From assembly GCA_945870025.1 (NCBI GenBank), contig CAMBQN010000011.1:1-64000 (forward strand): a stretch of 64,000 nt of DNA, given 5' to 3'. The notes below the pieces were generated by a model that saw nothing but the letters and a program-made list of their open reading frames with translations, was not told the DNA's origin and ran no database searches. The translations under genes and the position numbers were made by a program. Of this stretch, positions 15,763 to 22,671 are shown piece after piece. The number at the start of each line of letters is the position of its first letter. Within the stretch, counting starts at the first letter, position 1. Origin of the DNA: Akkermansia muciniphila (GTDB taxonomy: Bacteria; Verrucomicrobiota; Kiritimatiellia; RFP12; JAAYNR01).

Positions 15763-16209
15763 ATGAACGCATTGCCCTTCGCGCAGCGAAAAATGCTGCC
15801 GCATCAGGTTCCGTCATGGGTCGGACAAGGCGCCCGGCATTTCGTGACGATCAACGCGCGTGATCGCGCCGCCGAGCCCTTCGCCGCGCCTGCGGTTGCC
15901 GGCGTCCTGTTGGAAAATCTGCGGGCCTATGAGACGCTGGGCAAATGGCACATCTGGGTCGCGGTTATCATGCCGGATCATCTGCATTTCATCGCCACGT
16001 TCAATCTGGACGATGCGATTCACCAGACGGTCACCGCCTGGAAGCGGTATCAGACCCGGACGCTCACGATTCAGTTTCAACGCGACTATTTTGAGCATCG
16101 CTTGCGGAACGAGGATGAGTTTGTGGAAAAGATGACCTACATCCGGGAAAACCCCGTACGCAAGCAGCTTGTGAAATCGTCCGCCGACTATCCGTACATC
16201 ATCGGGTAG
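15763..16209 (+). CDS. REP-associated tyrosine transposase (RAYT, Y1/HUH family)
   Basis: A 148-residue protein, full length for a compact RAYT. It shows the N-terminal beta strand GARHFVTINARDR, the HUH motif MPDHLHFIATF (near residue 72), and the C-terminal helix MTYIRENPVRKQLV with the expected catalytic Tyr. In the family it nicks and joins single-stranded REP hairpins next to a GTAG tetranucleotide. Here it is embedded in dozens of GTAG-hairpin copies and lies between two 0.52-kb direct repeats. Only one ATG (15763) gives a sensible start; the upstream frame is translated repeat. Confidence 0.88.
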   Translation: MNALPFAQRKMLPHQVPSWVGQGARHFVTINARDRAAEPFAAPAVAGVLLENLRAYETLGKWHIWVAVIMPDHLHFIATFNLDDAIHQTVTAWKRYQTRTLTIQFQRDYFEHRLRNEDEFVEKMTYIRENPVRKQLVKSSADYPYIIG

Positions 16210-16244
16210 ACGGCCACTGATAAAAGGCAACCGGTGTCAGCGCG

Positions 16245-16525
16245 TTATTGGGTAGGGCGACGGCGTCCCCGCCGAAGAGAAAAGCTGAAAGCTGAAAGGC
16301 GAAAAGCTGAAAGGCGCTGACGCAAGGGATCAGGAAAAGCGCGTCAGCGGGTAGGGCGACGGCGTCCCCGCCGCGCCGCAGGCCAGCGGAAAAAAGCAAT
16401 CGGTGTCGGCGCGTCAGCGGGTAGGGCGACGGCGTCCCCGCCGCGCCGCAGGCCAGCGGAAAAAGGCAATCGGTGTCAGCGCGCAGCACGAGGTAGGGCT
16501 TCCGCGCTTTCCCTTGCGCATTCGT
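16245..16525. repeat. Tandem REP units, left part of repeat island 3
   Basis: A half REP at 16252 is joined to GAAGAGAAAAGCTG. Full REPs follow at 16351 and 16421, exactly 70 bases apart, with a decayed third unit at 16492 (GTAGGGCTTCCGCGC). The 70-base unit is REP hairpin, GCAGGCCAGCGGAAAA, and GCAATCGGTGTC(A/G)GCGCG. Confidence 0.88.
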
Positions 16526-17045
16526 CTTTCTCCTTCGGCGCGGCGGGGACGCCGAAGAGAAAAGCTGAAATGCTGAAAACTGAAAAGCTGAAAGGCGCTT
16601 CGCGCTTTTCCTCACACACCCACACACGCATTCCCTCACACACCCGCTTCGCGCATTCCCTGTTTCTTTCGGCGCGGCGGGACGCCGCCGCCCTACCTCG
16701 CTTCGCGCATTTTTTGTTCCATCAGGGCGAAGCAATCGGGATAGCGGCGCGAGCCTCTCGTCCTCGTCGTCGTCCTCGTCCTCGAATCGTGAAATCGAGA
16801 ACGAGGACGAGCGCGAAGCGAGGTAGGGCGACGGCGTCCCCGCCGCGCCGCAGGCCAGCGGAAAAGCAAATGGTGTCGGCGCGTCAGCGGGTTGTCGGGC
16901 TTTCGCGCATTCCCTTGGGCATTCGTCATTCTCCTTCGGCGCGGCGGGGACGCCGTCGCCCTACCCGCTCCGCGCATTCCTTTTTTCTTTCGGCGCGGCG
17001 ACTTTCAGCTTTTCAGCTTTTCAGCATTTCAGCTTTTCTCTTCAG
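16526..17045. repeat. 0.52-kb direct repeat, copy B (right flank of RAYT 2)
   Basis: Same order of parts as 15182-15705: truncated REP plus array, ACACACCC units, minus REP (16671-16695), CTCGTCCTCG palindrome (about 16757-16815, six bases shorter than in copy A), plus REP (16823), minus REP (16939-16964), truncated REP (16994) and TTTTCAGC array. A further array follows to 17095. Confidence 0.85.
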
Positions 17046-17132
17046 AGCACTTTTCAGCTTTTCAGCATTTCAGCATTTCAGCTTTTCTCTTCAGCCCCCT
17101 TTCTCCCTCCGGCTTCTTTCCGAAAAAAACCC

Positions 17133-17162
17133 TTGCGCACGGGCGTACCAAAAGCATACCAT
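17133..17162 (+). promoter_or_regulatory. Putative promoter of the large secreted-protein gene
   Basis: TTGCGC (17133-17138), an 18-base spacer and TACCAT (17157-17162). As at RAYT 2, a TTGCGC box lies shortly after the end of a TTTTCAGC array, here 38 bases downstream. The leader to ATG 17234 would be about 65 bases. Confidence 0.35.
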
Positions 17163-17233
17163 TTTCACAAACAAGTGCGGCTCGGGCCCCGCGCGGCGTG
17201 CGTGGAGGCCGTTCACACGAGCGGAGGTGCGAC

Positions 17234-19423
17234 ATGACGGTGAAACGTTTATGTTCGGCGACGGCTTGGGTGCTGGCGGCGCTGACCGTGCTGCCGCCGC
17301 TGACGGCACAGGCGCAGACCATCTCCTGGAACTTCGGCACCAATGCCGCCCCGAGCGCCTCCCCTTCCTCCCTTTCGGCCACACACGTCACCGCCGGATG
17401 CCTCACCAATGGCAATGCCGGCTCGTCCGTGCTTCTGACCAACTCATCCGCTTCCAGCGGTTACTCCGGCGCGTCGGGGAGCTACAACGCCTGCGCCACC
17501 GCCAAAACCGGCGCGCTGTCTGTCGCCAACAGCTCCTATTTCACCTTCACCCTCACGCCCGATGCCACCAACACCCTGCGCGTGACGGGCCTCTCCTTCG
17601 GCAGCCGCAGCACCGCGACCGGCCCGCTGGCGTTTTGCGTGCGCTCCAGCCTCGACGATTACGCCGCCGATCTGGCGGCCGGGACGCTCGTAAACAACGA
17701 GAAATGGGCGCTGAAACGTGTCACGTTCGCCGCGTTCTCGCAGACGCCAGCCACGTCGATGACCCTGCGCATCTATGGGTATCATGGCACCGGTACTGCG
17801 GGCACCGGCAACTGGCGGATTGATGATCTGGCCGTGGCGGTGTCTGCCGCCGGGACGAACACGCCGCCGGTGGTCCTGCCCATCGGATCCCAGACCGGGC
17901 GGGTCGATTCGGTGTTGAGCTTTCCCCTGATCATCGGCGCGACCGACGGTGATCCAGTGACCGCGACCAATGTCACGGCTTCGGCAGGCGTCGTCGGCGC
18001 GTTCGGTCTGACCAACGGCGTTTTCACTTACACGCCCGTCGAAGCGGATCTGGGCGAGCGGACCTTCACCTTTACTGCGGCAGACACGAATGGCACGAGC
18101 GAATCGATGGAGGTGCACGTGTTTGTGCAGCAGACGCAGACGCTGGCGGTGGAGATGACAAGCGTGACGGGCACTCATACCCAAAACTTCAACACGCTGG
18201 CCTCCTCCAGCACGCTCGGATGGACGAATGCCGTCGCGCCGCTTCCATCGTGGTATGCGTATGCCGGCACCACGGCCGTGACGAACTACCGGACCGCCTC
18301 CTCGACAACCGGCGGCCTCTATTCCTACGGCACGAACGCCGAAGATCGGTCTCTGGGATCACTCGCATCGGATGACAAGACCTACCGCTTCGGCATCGCC
18401 TTCACCAACACCACGGGGCAGACCGTGACCCATCTGACGATCAACTTCACGGCGGAGCAGTGGTGGGTGGGGAAAAGCGCGGCGACCAACACCCTCTCCT
18501 TTCACTATTGCATCACCAACGGCGTGCTGCCGCTGAGCGACACGGCGGAATGGCGTCCGGTTGCGGCGCTGGACACCGACTCGCCGCTGACGACCAACAC
18601 GCAAGACGACGGTGCCTGCTACGTATCGGCGGCGCGGAGCGCTGCAATCACCCGATATCCGATCCTGCCCGGAGAGGTGCTTCTGCTCCGCTGGAGCGAT
18701 CCCAACGATCCGGGCGGTGATCACGGCTTAGGCATCGACGATCTAACGGTGGGATGGGCGGCGGGCGATTTGCAAGATTCGGTTGCCGTGGGGCGGACGG
18801 GGGCGTCGGAAGATTTTAACGAGATGGGGCGCGCCGCGCCGGCGACACTCGTCTGGGCGTGGCGGACGGAGACGAACGGCCCGTATGCGTCGGCGGGCAC
18901 GCGCGCGCTGCGGGCCAATACGACGACGAATGTGACGCAAGCCGGAACGTACGTTTTCACGGGGCAAGGGCTGGGCGATCAGGCGATTGGCGGGCTGCCG
19001 TGCAGCAATGCCGCCGCGACCGTGACGGTGTACGGAAAATTCCGCAACACGACGGGAGAACCGATCCGGCGCTGGCGGGTCCGATACGCCGTCGAGAAAT
19101 ACCGCAACGGCACGGCGTCCACGGCGGTTCAGTTGCGGGTGTCGGCCGATGACAAGTCTTGGCGCACGGCTGGCGATCCGGTCGTGTTTGCGGCCGATGG
19201 CGACACGGCGGGGGCCGCGGCGGGGGCGGGTCCGCTGGCGACGAACCGAGTGGACCGCGAAGCGGCATTGGATGCGGCGATCCCGGAGTGCGGCCTCTTT
19301 TATCTGGCTTGGCAGATCGCGGTCACGGAGGGTCAGAGTGTGATCGGGGCGCAGGCGCTGGGGATAGACGAGGTTCGGATTGAGCCGATGTATTCAACTG
19401 GAACGGTGCTGATGGTGAGGTGA
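17234..19423 (+). CDS. Large secreted beta-rich protein with a cadherin-like repeat
   Basis: A 729-residue protein with a signal peptide (MTVKRLCSATAWVLAALTVL ... AQAQ). Residues about 25-210 look like a lectin/jelly-roll-like domain ending RIDDLAVAVSA. Residues about 215-300 form an Ig/cadherin-like repeat (NTPPVVLPIGSQTG ... TFTFTAADTNGTSESMEVHVF). Two similar beta domains follow, each ending in a GIDDL/GIDEVRIEP motif. There is no PEP-CTERM tail or clear anchor, so the protein is probably released or T9/T2-type exported (inference). Both flanks are repeat islands. Start chosen by the signal peptide; AGGTG lies upstream. Confidence 0.75.
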   Translation: MTVKRLCSATAWVLAALTVLPPLTAQAQTISWNFGTNAAPSASPSSLSATHVTAGCLTNGNAGSSVLLTNSSASSGYSGASGSYNACATAKTGALSVANSSYFTFTLTPDATNTLRVTGLSFGSRSTATGPLAFCVRSSLDDYAADLAAGTLVNNEKWALKRVTFAAFSQTPATSMTLRIYGYHGTGTAGTGNWRIDDLAVAVSAAGTNTPPVVLPIGSQTGRVDSVLSFPLIIGATDGDPVTATNVTASAGVVGAFGLTNGVFTYTPVEADLGERTFTFTAADTNGTSESMEVHVFVQQTQTLAVEMTSVTGTHTQNFNTLASSSTLGWTNAVAPLPSWYAYAGTTAVTNYRTASSTTGGLYSYGTNAEDRSLGSLASDDKTYRFGIAFTNTTGQTVTHLTINFTAEQWWVGKSAATNTLSFHYCITNGVLPLSDTAEWRPVAALDTDSPLTTNTQDDGACYVSAARSAAITRYPILPGEVLLLRWSDPNDPGGDHGLGIDDLTVGWAAGDLQDSVAVGRTGASEDFNEMGRAAPATLVWAWRTETNGPYASAGTRALRANTTTNVTQAGTYVFTGQGLGDQAIGGLPCSNAAATVTVYGKFRNTTGEPIRRWRVRYAVEKYRNGTASTAVQLRVSADDKSWRTAGDPVVFAADGDTAGAAAGAGPLATNRVDREAALDAAIPECGLFYLAWQIAVTEGQSVIGAQALGIDEVRIEPMYSTGTVLMVR

Positions 19424-19427
19424 TCGG

Positions 19428-20098
19428 TGGAGAAAAGCTGAAGAGAAATGCTGAAGAGAAAAGCTGAAATGCTGAAAACTGAAAAGCTGAAGAGAAATGC
19501 TGAAAAGCTGAAATGCTGAAATGCTGAAAGGCGCTTCGCGCTTTTCCTCACACACCCACACACGCATTCCCTCACACACTCACTCCGCGCTTTCCCTTTC
19601 TCCTTCGGCGCGGCGGGGACGCCGTCGCCCTCGCTCCGCGCTTTTTCCGCACACACCCACGCACCCACACACTCGCTTTCGCGCTTTCCCTTGGGCATTC
19701 GCCTTTCTCCTGCGGCGCGGCGGGGACGCCGCCGCCCTACCTCGCTTCGCGCTTTCACAGCACACACGCCCACACACACCCACACACTCGCTTCGCGCTT
19801 TCCCTTGGGCATTCGCCTTTCTCCTGCGGCGCGGCGGGACGCCGCCGCCCTACCCGCTTCGCGCTTTTCCTGATCCCTTGCGCGCAGCGCCTTTCAGTTT
19901 TCAGCATTTCAGTTTTCAGCATTTCAGCTTTTCAGCTTTTCTCTTCAGCGGGGACGCCGCCGCCCTACCTCGCTTCGCGCTTTCCCTTATCCCTTGCGTC
20001 AGCACTTTTCAGTTTTCAGCTTTTCTCTTCGGCCTTTCAGCTTTTCAGTTTTCAGCATTTCAGCTTTTCTCTTCTGCTTTTCTCTTCTGCGCATTCCC
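19428..20098. repeat. Repeat island 4: inverted arrays enclosing minus-orientation REPs
   Basis: It begins with an AAAAGCTG array (19433-19530), then ACACACCC units, and minus-orientation REPs at about 19607-19630 (lacking the terminal CTAC), 19713-19740 and 19827-19853, plus a REP cut at 19949. It ends with TTTTCAGC arrays up to 20090. Long open frames on both strands are translated repeat, not genes. Confidence 0.85.
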
Positions 20099-20110
20099 TT
20101 CTCCTGAAAA

Positions 20111-20145
20111 ACAACACCCCCCGCAGTGGAAGCTGCGAGGGGTGT
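20111..20145 (-). terminator. Rho-independent terminator of the 494-residue secreted-protein gene
   Basis: On the minus strand, ACACCCCTCGCAG-CTTCCA-CTGCGGGGGGTGT is followed by TGTTTTTC, 27 bases after the stop codon. Confidence 0.85.
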
Positions 20146-20171
20146 TTGTCGGTTCGATTGCGCCGTCCGGC

Positions 20172-21656
20172 TTACTTCGGGACAATCCGGGTGCGGAAGA
20201 ACTGCCCGCTCGACGTTTCGAACGTGATGTTTGTCTCGCCCAGCACATTGAGGTATTTCAGCTCATTCGTGATTCCGGCGGCGTCCGGCCAGACATTCGT
20301 CAGGCTCATCTTGGAGTCGATCAGAATGTTCAGCGTCAGATCGCTTGCCGAGGCGTAGGCGACGCCGTTCGTGGTGACCTTGACGACGATCGTCGAGTTC
20401 GGCGTGCCCACCGTGAGGCTGGTGATCACGTTCGTCACGGCCTCGTTCAAGTACGGATTCAGCTTCATCGCCTGTTCGAACGCCAGATTATTGGCATCCG
20501 AGTCGAGCGTGTCGTCGGGCGTCAACCCGAATGTGCGGATCCACGCGATATCGTTCGAGCTCATGCCGGCGAACTGACCGGGAAGCTCTCCAGCCGTCAA
20601 GGCCTGATCCAGCAGCATCTTCAAGACGTTCGTGGGGTTCTCGCTTCCGGTAGGCACAGGCGCGGTGACCGTCCTGTTATCCGCACCCAGCTCAAACATC
20701 CCGGCTGTGCCGGTGTCCAGCTTGTTCGTGTACCACGCGCTTCTAGCCGCTGCGTATGTGTTTGTCCATCCAGCGGGAGCGGTGACGGTGGAGTATGCCA
20801 CAAACACGCCATTCGTGTGCTCCTCGATCACGTAGAAAAAGCCAAACCCGGTCGCGAAGAAGGTCGGAACGTCCCGCGTCACGACCACGTCATCGATAAA
20901 GCCGGTGCCCGTGAAGGAGACGGCCTTGTACTCAGGTGTATCCGGATCCAGGCAAGAGAAGAACCACGTGTTGCTGTAAGCATTGACGCTGGTGAGAGTC
21001 ACGCCGTTCAATTGAACTACAGCAAACGTCAAGGGGAAAGTAGGGTCACCGAATGGATCGGGGTTCGGGACCTCCTCTTTCTTCAACCTGATTGTCAGAC
21101 GGTACCACGCTTCCGGGGAAATGATCTTATTGGTGATTACTGAATTTGTGATCGCCACATAAACCAAGTTAGTGTTATACCATCCATGCCGGATCACCAA
21201 ATTGCTCGAGCTGTTGGCAAAAATGGCGATCTTGGTATCGTTCGTGATGCTTGACCCTGTCGGATTATCCTCGCTGGGGACAAACTTGACCATTGCGTCC
21301 ACGTAGAGAGCATTGTCGATGAGGGTTAACGACTCCCCGTTCGTAAACGACAACATACCGCCTTGGGTGGCGAGTTGTGCCACGTTAGTGTGCGATATGA
21401 CGCTGTTGGTCAGCGGCAGCGTTGTTACCGTATAGGTATTGGTGTAATCCATATTGGTGATGACCGACAGGTCAGCCCCCGTGCTCGTCCACGCCGACGT
21501 CGGCAGGTTGGTCACCAAGGTCCCGTTCGCAAATCCCACCCCATTCGTTCCCTCGAACGACTCCGCAATGATCGGATCCGCCGCGAGCGCCTGACTCCCG
21601 ATCGCCACAGCCAAAGCGGCCACGCCGAACCGGAGTATTCGTTTTGAGATGTTCAT
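20172..21656 (-). CDS. Secreted protein of unknown function with a C-terminal beta domain
   Basis: A 494-residue protein with a signal peptide (RFGVAALAVAIGSQALA). It is rich in Thr/Asn/Ser. The first half (ESFEGTNGVGFANG ... FIDDVVVTRDVP) looks like a concanavalin-type jelly roll, in which FIDDVVV is the usual last strand. The C-terminal end ETSSGQFFRTRIVPK resembles the short terminal strand seen in many exported proteins of this group. No enzymatic motif is seen. ATG 21656 has GAGGAGG 7 bases upstream. The gene has its own promoter, a leader hairpin and a terminator. Confidence 0.75.
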   Translation of the reverse strand: MNISKRILRFGVAALAVAIGSQALAADPIIAESFEGTNGVGFANGTLVTNLPTSAWTSTGADLSVITNMDYTNTYTVTTLPLTNSVISHTNVAQLATQGGMLSFTNGESLTLIDNALYVDAMVKFVPSEDNPTGSSITNDTKIAIFANSSSNLVIRHGWYNTNLVYVAITNSVITNKIISPEAWYRLTIRLKKEEVPNPDPFGDPTFPLTFAVVQLNGVTLTSVNAYSNTWFFSCLDPDTPEYKAVSFTGTGFIDDVVVTRDVPTFFATGFGFFYVIEEHTNGVFVAYSTVTAPAGWTNTYAAARSAWYTNKLDTGTAGMFELGADNRTVTAPVPTGSENPTNVLKMLLDQALTAGELPGQFAGMSSNDIAWIRTFGLTPDDTLDSDANNLAFEQAMKLNPYLNEAVTNVITSLTVGTPNSTIVVKVTTNGVAYASASDLTLNILIDSKMSLTNVWPDAAGITNELKYLNVLGETNITFETSSGQFFRTRIVPK

Positions 21657-21687
21657 GTGTGCCTCCTCATCATGAATTTTAATACCT

Positions 21688-21711
21688 AAAAAACTCTCCT
21701 CTTCGGAGAGT
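21688..21711 (-). terminator. Terminator-like hairpin in the 5' leader of the 494-residue gene
   Basis: On the minus strand, ACTCTCC-GAAGA-GGAGAGT followed directly by five to six T residues lies between the promoter (21734-21762) and the Shine-Dalgarno. It would act as an attenuator of this gene. Confidence 0.7.
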
Positions 21712-21733
21712 GTTATTACCAAGTGTCGGGACC

Positions 21734-21762
21734 AGTGTACGCCACTGGGTGTTTACCGTCAA
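21734..21762 (-). promoter_or_regulatory. Sigma70-type promoter of the 494-residue secreted-protein gene
   Basis: On the minus strand: TTGACG (21762-21757), a 17-base spacer and TACACT (21739-21734). It fires away from the divergent hydrolase gene. Confidence 0.65.
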
Positions 21763-21823
21763 TGAGAATATGGTGAGTTTTAAATTTTTTTTGCGCCCGC
21801 CGCGTGAGCAAAAAGAGTATACT

Positions 21824-22648
21824 ATGTCGGCTTTGAACGGGAGGTCTGGTGTGGAAATCTGTGTGTTGGCGAGCGGCAGTTCGGGAAACTGCGTGTACGT
21901 GGAGGCCGGGGGGACTCGGATTCTGGTCGATTTCGGCCTGAGCCTCCGGGAGACGGAGACGCGGCTGAAAGGGATTGGACGATCCTTTTCGGAGATCACC
22001 GCCGTGTTGTGCACCCACGATCACACCGACCACTGCCGCGGTCTGGCCTCCGCCGCCCGCCGCCACCCGTTCCGCCTAGTCGCCAATGAGGGAACCGCCC
22101 GCGCGGTCGAACAGACGGCCCGCGCCGCCAAGGCGTCGTTTTCCGCCCCTCCAGGTCGGTGGGACATCTTTGAAAGCGGCGCGGCTTTTTCCGTGGGCGC
22201 CTTGACCGTCGAGAGCTTTGGCGTCCCCCACGATGCGGCCGACACCGTCGGGTATGTCCTGAGCGACGGCCGGATCCGCCTGGGGCTGTGCACCGATCTG
22301 GGGATGGCCACCGCCGTGATTCGTCGGCGCCTCGCCGGCTGCGACGCCCTGATTCTGGAGTTCAACCATGATGTCGAGATGGTCCGGCAGTCCGACCGCC
22401 CCTGGTCGCTCAAGCAGCGGATTCTCAGCCGGATCGGCCACCTGAGCAACGAAGATGCATGCGACCTGCTTGCCGAGCTGGCCTCGGAGCGGCTTCAGGT
22501 CGTCTTTCCCGCGCATCTGAGCGAGGCATGCAATACCGCAGCCCTCGCCGAACGGGCGGCCCTCGCCGCCCTCAAACGGGCGGGGCGGCCTGCCACGCGG
22601 GTGGTCATGACCCACCATCACCAGACCACGGAAGTGGTGGTGCTGTAA
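21824..22648 (+). CDS. Metallo-beta-lactamase-fold hydrolase (YycJ/WalJ-like)
   Basis: A 274-residue protein with the beta-lactamase-fold start VCVLASGSSGNCVYVEAGG-type (here EICVLASGSSGNCVYVE), ILVDFGLS, the metal-binding motif THDHTDHCRG, later VPHDAADTVGYVLSDG, and LILEFNHD. YycJ-type proteins are two-metal hydrolases, some with 5'-exonuclease activity on DNA. ATG 21824 is the nearest start before the first strand; a GTG at 21850 is possible. nadE starts 23 bases downstream, so the two may be co-transcribed. Confidence 0.8.
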   Translation: MSALNGRSGVEICVLASGSSGNCVYVEAGGTRILVDFGLSLRETETRLKGIGRSFSEITAVLCTHDHTDHCRGLASAARRHPFRLVANEGTARAVEQTARAAKASFSAPPGRWDIFESGAAFSVGALTVESFGVPHDAADTVGYVLSDGRIRLGLCTDLGMATAVIRRRLAGCDALILEFNHDVEMVRQSDRPWSLKQRILSRIGHLSNEDACDLLAELASERLQVVFPAHLSEACNTAALAERAALAALKRAGRPATRVVMTHHHQTTEVVVL

Positions 22649-22671
22649 GGCGGGATGGAGGAGCGAGACAC

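Noticed and set aside
13776-20090. ORFs encoding FSFSAFQLFS, LLRRGGDAVALP and HTHTRIPSHT peptides in several frames
   Set aside because: They are translations of the TTTTCAGC arrays, REPs and ACACACCC units. Both strands and several frames are open, as expected from repeats without stops.
13858-20098. CRISPR array
   Set aside because: Repeats are many, but they are direct and inverted, variable in spacing, lack unique spacers of equal length, and no cas gene is present. The REP/RAYT explanation fits better.
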